From positions 1 through 42,291 of the forward strand of contig JABDKI010000041.1 in NCBI GenBank assembly GCA_013002295.1: a stretch of DNA of 42,291 nucleotides, read 5' to 3'. Below the pieces are notes generated by a model that made no database searches, was not told the DNA's origin, and was given only the letters and a program-made list of their open reading frames with translations. Origin of the DNA: Altererythrobacter sp. (GTDB taxonomy: Bacteria > Pseudomonadota > Alphaproteobacteria > Sphingomonadales > Sphingomonadaceae). The translations under genes were made by a program, and so were the position numbers. Positions within the stretch are counted from its first letter, which is position 1. Every line of letters begins with the position of its first letter. Positions 19,185 through 28,206 of this stretch are shown here, piece after piece.

Positions 19185-19880
19185 TTAGTCGCCTTGGCGG
19201 ACCACTTTGGTCTCTTCCGGCTTGATTGTAATGCGCAAAGTCTCACCTGAATTTCCGGGGAAGTCAGTGAACATCGCCTCAACCAAATTGGGCACCAGAT
19301 GCTGCAAGCGGTTCGAGGTCGAAACGGCCTGCGCCTTGCCTTCGAACAGACGTTCGCCGGTTTCGGCGCGGTCAATCTTCATGTCGATACCGCTGGTGTA
19401 AACGGTATAGCTGCGAACCTCTGGGCCGCCGAACCACGGATCATAAAAGCCATAGCCCCATGCGCCGCGGAAACGGCTGCGATAGAAGCGCGAACGATGA
19501 TAGCCGCGATACCATGGGTCCAAAAACGGATCGTATAAGCCGCTGCCGCCGGTGGTGCGAACCTTCTCGCGGCCATTGTCTACGCCATAGTCAAACCGCA
19601 CAAGCAGGCTGGCGTTCTCCGGCTCAGCCTCTGCATAGCCAAGGCGGGCCATCTGGGCCTCTACCATGTCAGCATAGAGCGCGAACTCAAGGCCGCCTGC
19701 GAGCGCCGGATCGTCGGCCACAACGGCAAAGGTTTCACCCTGGGGTGCTGGCAATTGCGACTGGAAGCGCGACACATCGGCCTTGAAGCCCGGTGATGCA
19801 CATGCTGCGAGGCCTGCCAGCAGCAGGGGCACAGCAGCGAGTTTGAAAGTCCGCGAGCGAACTGATTTGAATACGGTCAT
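19185..19880 (-). CDS. DUF4136-like lipoprotein
   Basis: 231 aa; lipobox LLAGLAACAS; FEYALYADMVEAQMARLGY-type region; secreted. Confidence 0.7.
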   Translation of the reverse strand: MTVFKSVRSRTFKLAAVPLLLAGLAACASPGFKADVSRFQSQLPAPQGETFAVVADDPALAGGLEFALYADMVEAQMARLGYAEAEPENASLLVRFDYGVDNGREKVRTTGGSGLYDPFLDPWYRGYHRSRFYRSRFRGAWGYGFYDPWFGGPEVRSYTVYTSGIDMKIDRAETGERLFEGKAQAVSTSNRLQHLVPNLVEAMFTDFPGNSGETLRITIKPEETKVVRQGD

Positions 19881-20028
19881 TGTTCCACCTTCACATTATC
19901 CACGCGCCTAAAACACGCAGGAGCCGGCACGGTCGCTCAAAATGCAGGCTGTCATCGATAGGGTGTTTTGTAAAGGAGGCGGGCTGAACGAGGATTTAAC
20001 GATCTCTGGTCTTAACTAAGCTTGAAAA

Positions 20029-21048
20029 TCAGCCTCTTACGAGGCCTAAGGCTTTGTAAGTAGCATCCAATGTTGGTGTTCCCAGCTCGCGAGCGCGGGC
20101 TGCACCCCGTGCGAGAATCGCATCCAGGGCTTCGCGATCGTCCTTCAACTCGACAAATCGTGCGGAGATAGGCGCCAGAGATTCGACCAGCAGTTCGCCT
20201 AATGCTGGCTTGAACGTGCCAAAACCCTGGCCGCCAAAATCGGCCAGTACGGTATCAGCGCTTTTGCCGGCCAGCGCGCTGTATATGCCAACCAGGTTTT
20301 GCGCTTCCGCGCGTCCTTCCAGTCCCTCTGCCTCGCTTGGCAGTGGTTCGGGATCAGTCTTCGCCTTCTTCACCTTCTTCATGATGTCGTCAGCTGTGTC
20401 GGTCAGGTTGATCCGGCTCATTTCAGACGGATCAGACTTGCTCATCTTCGCACTGCCATCACGCAGGCTCATGATCCGCGCAGCCTCGGGCGGAATGATG
20501 GGTTCCGGCAGAGTAAATACCGGTGCCTCTTCAGTCGCGAAGTCATTGTTGAACTTCTGCGCAATATCACGCGCCAGCTCGAGGTGTTGTTTCTGGTCTT
20601 CGCCAACGGGCACGTGGGTTGCTTGATACAGCAACACATCTGCGGCCTGTAGCACCGGATAGGCGAAAAGAGCGATCGATTGCCCCTCGCGGTTCTTGCC
20701 GGCCTTGTCTTTCCATTGCGTCATGCGGTTGAGCCAGCCCATCCTGGCGGTGCCATTCAGCAGCCATTGCAGCTCTGAATGCGCCGGGACTTGTGCCTGA
20801 TTGAACAGGATGGCCTTGTTCGGATCCACGCCGCACGCGACGAGTGTAGCAACGAGCTCCAATGTGGATGCGTACAGCTCTTTGGGATCATGTGGCTGCG
20901 AAATCGCATGAAGATCAGCGATGAAGATCAGGCACTCGCCGCCAGCTGCAAGTGCGTCATCCTGAAACTTTACATAATTGCGGATGGCGCCAAGGTAATT
21001 GCCTAGGTGGGGCTTGCCCGTGGGTTGAATGCCGGAAACGACGCGCAT
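20029..21048 (-). CDS. trpS: Tryptophanyl-tRNA synthetase
   Basis: MRVVSGIQPTGKPHLGNYLGAIRN (HIGH-like), YPVLQAADVLLYQATHVPVGEDQKQHLELARDIA, KMSKSDPSE (KMSKS). Confidence 0.97.
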   Translation of the reverse strand: MRVVSGIQPTGKPHLGNYLGAIRNYVKFQDDALAAGGECLIFIADLHAISQPHDPKELYASTLELVATLVACGVDPNKAILFNQAQVPAHSELQWLLNGTARMGWLNRMTQWKDKAGKNREGQSIALFAYPVLQAADVLLYQATHVPVGEDQKQHLELARDIAQKFNNDFATEEAPVFTLPEPIIPPEAARIMSLRDGSAKMSKSDPSEMSRINLTDTADDIMKKVKKAKTDPEPLPSEAEGLEGRAEAQNLVGIYSALAGKSADTVLADFGGQGFGTFKPALGELLVESLAPISARFVELKDDREALDAILARGAARARELGTPTLDATYKALGLVRG

Positions 21049-21069
21049 TTGAGATTCTCTATCGTGTAA

Positions 21070-22647
21070 TTAGGTTTGGCGGCGCATTAGGCGCTGGAGG
21101 GTCGCCTTGTCGAGTACGCCGAGAATGATCGCGGCAATCGCATAGGTGAACATGCCGGTGCCAATGATTGCGACAAGTCCCATTGCTTGCTGGCTAAAAG
21201 TGCCGACAAACCATGTTTCTATCTGCGTCATCAGCCACCACAGCGCCGCGCCCATTGCTGCGGCCGCGATGGTTATGCGCAGGATCCGGCCAAAGATCCG
21301 GCCAGGCATCCGGTAGAATCCGCGAACGTGCAATATTCCGGCCAATAGCGCGATATTGGTCCAGGCCCCCACAGCTCCGGCGATCGCCAGTCCGACCACG
21401 CCGATGCCCATCACGAAAATGAAGTAATAATTGAGCGCCGCGGTGACAGTCAGGCTGATCGCGGCTGTGATCACCGGGGTGCGGGTGTCCTTGCGGGCAA
21501 AGAAATTGGGCGTGAGCACTTTGACCAGCACATATGCAGGAAGACCGATCACAAGTCCGGATACAACCATGCCTGTAGTGCTGGCATCTTCCAGTGTGAA
21601 CGCCTGACCGGCCATGAAGACCTGGACAAACGCAGTACCGGTAAAGAACAGTGCAATGGCGCAAGGGACCGTCAGCAGCATGGATAGCTCGATCGCATTG
21701 GACTGCAGCCGTGCAGCATCCTCATCCTGCTCGCGCCCCAAGTAGCGGGAAAGCGCGGGCAATATAGCTGTGCCCAGCGCGATGCCGATAATGCCAAGCG
21801 GCAACTGGTTCCACCGGTCCGCCATTTGCAGATGGGTGTAGCTGCCGACCGGAAGATTGGAGAGGAAGAATAGGTCGATCACCCGGCTGATCTGATACAC
21901 GCCTGCACCAAAGATCGCGGGCAGCGCCAGGATGCCTAGCTCCTTTACGCCGGATGTGAGTTTGGGTGCGACCAGCGATAGGCTGAAGCCGGCGCGGCGC
22001 ATGAATGTCCACAGCCAGACTACTTGCAACAGACCAGACAACGAAACCGCGATCGCCATCCATTGCGCAATTTCGCGGCGAGCCTCCAAGCCTTCGCCCA
22101 ATGTCAGGCCATACGTCAACGCGATTATCAGGCAGATATTGAGCAGGATCGGCGCAGCGGCAGCGGCGGCGAAACGTGACAAGGAGTTCAGGATCGCCGC
22201 GATTAAAGTCGCGACGCTCATAAACAAGAGATACGGGAATGTGACGCGTGCCATCAAGACAGCGATCTCGAGATTGCCTTCCTGTGCGGTCAGCCCATCA
22301 GTGACGAAGTATTCGACAACCCACGGCATCACGATCAGCGCAATTGCGCCAAAAACGATCAGGATCGGCAGAAGCACGGCGAGCACGTTTTCCGCAAAGG
22401 CACGGGCCTCGCTGATGTCCCCATCATCTTTCATACGCCGGTTAAACAGCGGCACGAATGCGCTTGCGAATGCGCCTTCTGCAAACAAGCGCCGGAAGAT
22501 ATTGGGCAGCATGAATGCCAGCTGCCAGGCGTCGCCCATCGCTGTCGCTCCCAACACGCGTGCGATCAGGATATCGCGTACGAAGCCGAACACGCGGCTA
22601 ACCGCTGTTAGCCCGCCGATCGTTCCGACATTCTTGAGCAAGCTCAT
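21070..22647 (-). CDS. murJ: Lipid II flippase MurJ (MviN)
   Basis: MSLLKNVGTIGGLTAVSRVFGFVRDILIARVLGATAMGDAWQLAFMLPNIFRRLFAEGAFASAFVPLF; many TM helices. Confidence 0.95.
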   Translation of the reverse strand: MSLLKNVGTIGGLTAVSRVFGFVRDILIARVLGATAMGDAWQLAFMLPNIFRRLFAEGAFASAFVPLFNRRMKDDGDISEARAFAENVLAVLLPILIVFGAIALIVMPWVVEYFVTDGLTAQEGNLEIAVLMARVTFPYLLFMSVATLIAAILNSLSRFAAAAAAPILLNICLIIALTYGLTLGEGLEARREIAQWMAIAVSLSGLLQVVWLWTFMRRAGFSLSLVAPKLTSGVKELGILALPAIFGAGVYQISRVIDLFFLSNLPVGSYTHLQMADRWNQLPLGIIGIALGTAILPALSRYLGREQDEDAARLQSNAIELSMLLTVPCAIALFFTGTAFVQVFMAGQAFTLEDASTTGMVVSGLVIGLPAYVLVKVLTPNFFARKDTRTPVITAAISLTVTAALNYYFIFVMGIGVVGLAIAGAVGAWTNIALLAGILHVRGFYRMPGRIFGRILRITIAAAAMGAALWWLMTQIETWFVGTFSQQAMGLVAIIGTGMFTYAIAAIILGVLDKATLQRLMRRQT

Positions 22648-22723
22648 CGCGTTACCGCATCCTTCCCGTCAGCCGCCCTTGTGTCGAAGCGGCTGACCAG
22701 AAGCAAGAGTGCGCGCCGCGTGC

Positions 22724-23269
22724 TTACGCGTTGCCTTCAGGTGCGGCAGGAGCTGTACCGCCCGCTGCTTCTTCCTGTGCGCGTTTGGCTTGCAGCTGCT
22801 GTACATAGAGGCCGTTGAAATCAACCGGGTCCATCATCAACGGCTGGAAGCCGGCATCACGAACCGCATCTGCAACAACTGCGCGCGCAAATGGGAACAA
22901 CAGCCGCGGAGCTTCAGCAAACATGAAAGCGTGCGCCTGATCCTCAGGCACATTGCGAATGCCAACCAGGCCGCAATAAACCAGCTCGACAAGGTATGAA
23001 TTGCCCTGTGATGTCTTGGCTGTGACGTTCACTTTCAGCTCAACTTCAGTCACTTCGTCGCTGATCTTGTTGGCGCCAATGTTGAACTGCAGATCGATCT
23101 GCGGCTGTTCGGTCCATTGGAAAGATCCAGGCGCATTGGGATTCTCGACAGACAGATCCTTCACATATTGCGTGATGATCCCGGCAGTTGGCAGATTGTC
23201 TGCGCCATTGCCGCCAGCAGCTGGATTGGGGTTGTCGAGGTCTGTCAGGATGTCGCCTTCATCGGCCAT
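22724..23269 (-). CDS. secB: Protein-export chaperone SecB
   Basis: YVKDLSVENPNAPGSFQW, GANKISDEVTEVELKVNVTAKTSQGNSYLVELVYCGLVGI, FPFARAVVADAVRDAGFQPLMMDPVDF. Confidence 0.96.
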   Translation of the reverse strand: MADEGDILTDLDNPNPAAGGNGADNLPTAGIITQYVKDLSVENPNAPGSFQWTEQPQIDLQFNIGANKISDEVTEVELKVNVTAKTSQGNSYLVELVYCGLVGIRNVPEDQAHAFMFAEAPRLLFPFARAVVADAVRDAGFQPLMMDPVDFNGLYVQQLQAKRAQEEAAGGTAPAAPEGNA

Positions 23270-23501
23270 GTTGAATGCTCTTTCGCGTCAAATTTTTCAA
23301 GAATTAGGTCGTGTCTGCCGCTCTTTCAGCGGCCTTGCGCGCCGCCTAGCACCCGAATTGCTGGCCCGCAACCGGCCTGACTATCGATGCATGCGTGCAA
23401 TGCCGCGCCAAAAAGGAACGTTCCGCGTGCTTCCAGCGTTGTGAATTTCATTGGAAAGCCCTATCTAACAGGTGAGGGGCGTTTAAGGGCGAGTAACTCG
23501 C

Positions 23502-24191
23502 TTGCCAAAAGACTGGATAGATCAAGTGATTGTCGAAATTGTCATTCTTGCCATGATTGCCGCCTTCTTGGGGCTGCGACTTTATTCTGTGTTGGGCGAG
23601 CGGGCCGAACATGAGGAAGAATCAGTGCCGCATCGCTTTGATGCGAATGACGATGATCGCCCGTCTCAGGTCGCTCCCAAGTCGGGATCCCAGCCGGTTT
23701 CGCCGATTCGCCCTCAACCCCGTTTGAATGGTATGATTCCTGCGGTTGAGCGCGGTATCCGCGATATTTCCGCAGCAGACCCAAGCTTTGACATCACCAT
23801 GTTTCTGGAAGGTGCCAAGGGCGCTTACCGGATGGTGCTGGATGCTTTCTGGGCGGGTGATAGCGAAACACTCAAAGAGCTGTGTGATGATGACGTGTAC
23901 GCCGGTTTCGCCGCTGCGATTGAAGCGCGCGAAGCAGCCGGTCAGACGCTCGATAACAAGCTGATCCGTATTGAAGAAGACCGGATCCATTCGGCAACGC
24001 TCGATGGAAACATGGCGCGTGTCGCAGTTCTGTTTGTGGCGGATATCGCGGCAGTCACGCGGGATAAGGACGGCAATGTTATCGCTGGCTCGCTTGATGA
24101 TGCCGTCGAGAGCCGTGACGTCTGGACCTTCTCGCGCAATATTTCCTCAGGCAGCCCTGACTGGTTGCTGGATGAGACCGACGAAGGCTGA
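23502..24191 (+). CDS. Tim44/TimA-domain protein
   Basis: N-terminal TM, FLEGAKGAYRMVLDAFWAGDSETLKELCDDDVYAGFAAAIEARE; DVWTFSRNISSGSPDWLLDET. Confidence 0.88.
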   Translation: MPKDWIDQVIVEIVILAMIAAFLGLRLYSVLGERAEHEEESVPHRFDANDDDRPSQVAPKSGSQPVSPIRPQPRLNGMIPAVERGIRDISAADPSFDITMFLEGAKGAYRMVLDAFWAGDSETLKELCDDDVYAGFAAAIEAREAAGQTLDNKLIRIEEDRIHSATLDGNMARVAVLFVADIAAVTRDKDGNVIAGSLDDAVESRDVWTFSRNISSGSPDWLLDETDEG

Positions 24192-24223
24192 GCCTTTCGC
24201 GCTTTTACAATAGGGGAAACGCA

Positions 24224-25405
24224 ATGAACTGGCGCCGATGGCAATCAGCGTCAGCGATATTGTGTATGCTCGCGCTGATGGGCTGTGCACGGATAATGCC
24301 TGCACCGCAGCCATCCATCGAAAATGCTGCCGCACTTGGCGTGGTGAGCGGACCTGACCTTGCGGAGTTGCGACTTACCGAGAAAGATGCCTCGGCAGCT
24401 CTCGCCAGTTTCATCGAATCCTGCCCTAAAATTCTCGTGCGTGATGATCAGAGCGGGCTGACACAGCGCGCCGATTGGCAAGATGCGTGCGATGCCGCGC
24501 TGACATGGTCTGCGACAGACCCACTTGGTTTTTTCGTTGCATATCTCACGCCGGTCCGTGTCGGTGATGGTGCGGCCTTTGCCACCGGCTATTTCGAACC
24601 GGCAATCGCAGGATGCCGGGTGCGCCATGCAGGGTGTGAGACACCGGTTTACGCCATGCCCCCGGAATTGGTCCGCGCTTGGCCGGATGATGTGCCCGAA
24701 TCCGAACGCGAGGGGCAACCGCCGCTAGGTCGATATGCCGCCGATGGCAGGTTTGTTCCCTATTACGAACGAGCAGAGATCGAAGCAGGGGCACTGGCCG
24801 GGCGTGGGTTGGAAATCGCCTATGCGGTTGACCCGATTGAGTTGTTTTTCCTGCAAATCCAGGGTTCCGGCCGGATCATCACGCCAGATGGTGAGACCAT
24901 CCGCATTGGTTATTCGGGGCAGAACGGCCGCGAATATGTCAGCATCGGCGGCGTGATGCGCGAACGTGAGCTTTTCGGAGACGAGGTAGGAAAATATGCG
25001 CCTTCCATGCAGGGGATCGTCCAGTATCTGCGCGAAAACCCGGAAGATGGCGCCGCATTGATGCGGCTCAACAAAAGCTGGGTGTTCTTCCGCGAATTGA
25101 GCGGCGATGGCCCCTTGGGTGCATTGGAAGTGCCAGTGCGCCGCGAAAGCTCTGTTGCGGTTGACCCCCGTTTTGTGCCGCTCGGCGCGCCTGTCTGGCT
25201 CGATCTGGACCGTGACGAGGCAGACGGGCTGTGGATCGCGCAGGACACGGGCGGCGCGATCAAGGGCGCCAACCGGTTCGACACATTTTGGGGGGCGGGC
25301 GATGAGGCGCGCGAAATCGCCGGCGGCATGAGCGGGCGCGGCCAAGCTCTGGTAATGCTGCCGAAGGTGTCGGCCGAGCGGCTCAAGCCGGCGAACACAC
25401 AATGA
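24224..25405 (+). CDS. mltA: Membrane-bound lytic murein transglycosylase A (MltA)
   Basis: FATGYFEPAIAGCR, ELFFLQIQGSGRIITPDGETIRIGYSGQNGREYVSIGGVM, DPRFVPLGAPVWL, AQDTGGAIKGANRFDTFWGAGDEA; lipoprotein-type N-terminus. Confidence 0.94.
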   Translation: MNWRRWQSASAILCMLALMGCARIMPAPQPSIENAAALGVVSGPDLAELRLTEKDASAALASFIESCPKILVRDDQSGLTQRADWQDACDAALTWSATDPLGFFVAYLTPVRVGDGAAFATGYFEPAIAGCRVRHAGCETPVYAMPPELVRAWPDDVPESEREGQPPLGRYAADGRFVPYYERAEIEAGALAGRGLEIAYAVDPIELFFLQIQGSGRIITPDGETIRIGYSGQNGREYVSIGGVMRERELFGDEVGKYAPSMQGIVQYLRENPEDGAALMRLNKSWVFFRELSGDGPLGALEVPVRRESSVAVDPRFVPLGAPVWLDLDRDEADGLWIAQDTGGAIKGANRFDTFWGAGDEAREIAGGMSGRGQALVMLPKVSAERLKPANTQ

Positions 25406-25968
25406 GCATTCCTCGCGGTTTGAGCGCAGAAGAAGCGGCCGCCTGGGCGAAACTGGCGTCTAGCGTCACGCCTTTGGAGGGGCGCAAATTGCCGCAAGTC
25501 CAACCAGGCGCATCGCACAAGCCAGCATCAACCGCGGTGCCGCCAAAGCCGATGCCGCAGCATTCCCGGCGCCCCGCAGCACCGGTCAGCAAAAACGCCC
25601 GCCCAGTGCGACCGCATGATCAAGGTGGGCTCGACGGGCATTGGGACCGCAAGCTGAAGGCTGGCGATATTGCGCCAGATTTTACGCTCGATCTGCATGG
25701 CCACAATCTCGACAGTGCGCATGCGCGGCTGATGGACGGGATGGCGCAAGCGCGAGCCATGGGCGCGCGCATGGTGCTGTTGATTGCCGGCCGCTCACGC
25801 CCGGTTGATCCGGCTGATCGCCAGCACCGCAGAGGCGCTATCAGGGCAAAGCTGCTAGATTGGCTTGCGGCCAGCGAACACGGTGATGCAATCGCTGCCA
25901 TACGCAAGGCGCACCAGCGCCATGGCGGCTCCGGTGCGCTTTATCTGGTGCTGCGGCGCGGGCGATAA
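25402..25968 (+). CDS. Smr-domain (DNA/RNA endonuclease MutS2-type) protein
   Basis: DFTLDLHGHNLDSAHARLMDGMAQARAMGARMVLLIAGR...; overlaps the mltA stop by 4 bp. Confidence 0.9.
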   Translation: MSIPRGLSAEEAAAWAKLASSVTPLEGRKLPQVQPGASHKPASTAVPPKPMPQHSRRPAAPVSKNARPVRPHDQGGLDGHWDRKLKAGDIAPDFTLDLHGHNLDSAHARLMDGMAQARAMGARMVLLIAGRSRPVDPADRQHRRGAIRAKLLDWLAASEHGDAIAAIRKAHQRHGGSGALYLVLRRGR

Positions 25969-25969
25969 C

Positions 25970-26506
25970 TCAACCGAACAGCCACACATTCATCAAGCGG
26001 CCCGGCAGCGCGAAAGCTACGACGCCGGGAATGGTCAGGGCGCCGAGATAGAGGCCCAGGATCTCTTTTTTGTGACCTTTGATATCGCCGCGGCGCGCCG
26101 CCACAACAAGCTTGTATGATGCCCAGAACGTCATGGGAATGAACAGGTGAATGAAGCTGAAGCTGCCGCTGGTCTTGATGAAGACTGCAGAGGTAGCGGT
26201 GACGAGCATCAGTGCGACCCAGATCTTGCCGAGCAGCTTGTGCATCTTCGTACCCTTGCGGGCGAGCAGCAGATATCCGCCGAGCGGGATGGCTGGCAGT
26301 ACGGTCGTCACATGGATCATTACCGCCAGGTAACGTGTGGCGATGTGACTTGGAGCAATACCGAGAAGCCCGCGAGCGACAGCGTAGAACGCTGCAAATG
26401 TGAGAGCGGCTGCGACAATCGTGACGATTGAACGCTGCACCGGGGAGATGTCGAAACCGCTTTGGGGGTGGGTGTTTGAAAAGGCTGGTTGGGACAAGGA
26501 AGTCAT
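25970..26506 (-). CDS. DUF2306-like integral membrane protein
   Basis: Likely start MTSLSQPAF at 26506; HVTTVLPAIPLGGYLLLARKGTKMHKLLGKIWVALM, ARRGDIKGHKKEILGLYLGALTIPGVVAFALPGRLMN. Confidence 0.75.
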   Translation of the reverse strand: MTSLSQPAFSNTHPQSGFDISPVQRSIVTIVAAALTFAAFYAVARGLLGIAPSHIATRYLAVMIHVTTVLPAIPLGGYLLLARKGTKMHKLLGKIWVALMLVTATSAVFIKTSGSFSFIHLFIPMTFWASYKLVVAARRGDIKGHKKEILGLYLGALTIPGVVAFALPGRLMNVWLFG

Positions 26507-26601
26507 GTTTCGGCTCCGTTCGAATTCGTGTCGAAGCCAATCTGCTGCGCGCCCGTTTGCCGGCAATATGGAATGCGAGATTGGGCAAGCTGCTTCGTGA
26601 A

Positions 26602-27468
26602 ATGCGCATGCTTCGGGCCGTTTGCCACTTTACGAAGCGCGAACGGGCAGCCACAACGCCGCAAATGAACGCACCCGCCAAATCGCCTCGCAACCGCATT
26701 GCCAGAAAAATCGTGATCGATTTGTCGATCATGACGGCGATCGGCGTTGTACTGGCCTTCATCGGCCCTTTTGGTAGCTTTGCTGAGCCTCTGACTTATC
26801 GCTTGGTAAGCTGGGTCGTTTTCGCGTGGATTGGTTATGCCATTTACAGCCCGATGGGATGGTTTGTTGACCGTTTCCATGTCGCACTTGATTTGCCGAA
26901 TCAGGCGCTTTGGGTTGTGGGCGTTGCGGTTGCGACCATTCCGATGACGGCCATTGTTTGGGTTATGGGGTTCCTGCCTCGCACCGTTCGCATGCCGACG
27001 CTGGACGAGGCGCTGACAAGCTATTTCTATGTTTTCATCGTTGGCGGGGGAGTGACAGCGTTATTCTACATGATCGAATCGCGCGGGCCGGGCGAAGGCG
27101 CAGGGCTGACCGACGTTGCCGTTTCACTGCAACCGACATCAAAGCCCAGCACAGTCAATGCTAGATTGGTCGACCGATTGCCGCCCGAGCTCGGGACTGA
27201 GATCATCGCGTTGGAGATGGAAGACCACTATGTCCGCGTGCACACCGCGCTGGGCAATGAGCTGGTCTTGATGCGCATGCGCGATGCGATTGCAGAGCTG
27301 GACGGGATTGACGGGTTGCAGGTTCACCGCAGCTGGTGGGTGGCGCGCGGTGCTGTTTCCGACGTCCAGCGCGAAGGCCGCAATGTCCGTTTGGCGCTTG
27401 ATACCGGTGTCGAAGCACCGGTCAGCCGCGCCAATGTACAAGTTCTGAAAGACGCTGGCTGGATCTAG
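26602..27468 (+). CDS. Membrane-anchored LytTR-family transcriptional regulator
   Basis: ORF 26428..27468 with likely start at 26602 or 26665; about four TM helices followed by LytTR domain IIALEMEDHYVRVHTALGNELVLMRMRDAIAELDGIDGLQVHRSWWVARGAVSDVQREGRNVRLALDTGVEAPVSRANVQVLKDAGW. Confidence 0.88.
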   Translation: MRMLRAVCHFTKRERAATTPQMNAPAKSPRNRIARKIVIDLSIMTAIGVVLAFIGPFGSFAEPLTYRLVSWVVFAWIGYAIYSPMGWFVDRFHVALDLPNQALWVVGVAVATIPMTAIVWVMGFLPRTVRMPTLDEALTSYFYVFIVGGGVTALFYMIESRGPGEGAGLTDVAVSLQPTSKPSTVNARLVDRLPPELGTEIIALEMEDHYVRVHTALGNELVLMRMRDAIAELDGIDGLQVHRSWWVARGAVSDVQREGRNVRLALDTGVEAPVSRANVQVLKDAGWI

Positions 27469-28082
27469 GCCAGGTCGCGGCGAAGGAGCTTGCGCAGCGC
27501 AAGCAACACTGCGCCCATGGCCACAAAGAACAGGCTGAGCCCGATCATGTTGAGCAGCAATTGCCCCCATCCAAGCGATGGCAAATCCAGAAAGAAATAG
27601 GCATAGAATCCGGTGCTAGCCCCATAGATCAGCGCAAAGGCGGTGTAGATGATCGGGAACACCATCACCCATGGCAGCGAACGCCAGGTGAGATGCGCGC
27701 GGTCAAAAAATACCGCCCACCAGAGAACAAATGTAGCCGGAATGATCGTATGAAAGTTTAGGTTGGTCCACCAATCAAGGCCAACCGGGTGATGATCTGC
27801 CGCTAGCAGCGCGTGATACACCAGTGCGACAATGGTTAGCGCCGTGGCGAGTGCAAAAGTCATGCGCTCGCTGATCGGCCTGCCCGCCGCGATCCACAAC
27901 ATAGCAACGCCGCCTGCAAAATTGCTCCAGATCGTGAAGAAACGGAACAGCAGCGCGAAGTTCTCCAGCGGTGAGGTGCCCGGTTCAGTGTTGATTGTGG
28001 TCTGCAATGCCAAAGTGCCAAGTGCAACGAAGCCGACAATACCCGCACCAGAGCGCCCGAGAGTTGAAACTTGATCTTTCAT
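27465..28082 (-). CDS. Pr6Pr-family integral membrane protein
   Basis: Six hydrophobic segments; FRFFTIWSNFAGGVAML, LDWWTNLNFHTIIPATFVLWWAVFFDRAHLTW, IIYTAFALIYGA. Confidence 0.75.
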   Translation of the reverse strand: MKDQVSTLGRSGAGIVGFVALGTLALQTTINTEPGTSPLENFALLFRFFTIWSNFAGGVAMLWIAAGRPISERMTFALATALTIVALVYHALLAADHHPVGLDWWTNLNFHTIIPATFVLWWAVFFDRAHLTWRSLPWVMVFPIIYTAFALIYGASTGFYAYFFLDLPSLGWGQLLLNMIGLSLFFVAMGAVLLALRKLLRRDLA

Positions 28083-28120
28083 CCGAGCGCATTAGCGCCA
28101 AGCGATGCGTGCGCCTACCC

Positions 28121-28158
28121 GCAAAAGAAAACCCCCGGCCACTGAGGCCAGGGGTTAA
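28121..28158 (-). terminator. Rho-independent terminator downstream of katG
   Basis: AACCCC-C-GGCC-ACTGA-GGCC-A-GGGGTT hairpin with AAAAGAAA on + (T-rich on -) after the minus-strand stem. Confidence 0.7.
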
Positions 28159-28206
28159 CTGCGACCCTGGAAGACAGTGGGCCTTCCGGGCTAGCTAATG
28201 ATCGGC

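Noticed and set aside
19887-19910. TTATCCACG, a near DnaA box, upstream of the DUF4136-like gene
   Set aside because: A single isolated 8/9 match is expected by chance in a window this size; no cluster seen there.
19993-20020. Two TTAAC motifs suggesting a CtrA site
   Set aside because: Spacing is 12 nt rather than the 7 nt expected for TTAA-N7-TTAA.
21280-21320. Repeated AGGATCCGGCCAAAGATCCGGCC-like sequence
   Set aside because: Explained by a repeated RIFGRI(L) codon pattern in the MurJ C-terminal region; not an independent repeat element.
24725-25518. Long minus-strand ORFs (225 and 202 aa) opposite mltA
   Set aside because: Overlap fully with an unambiguous MltA gene; no domain support.
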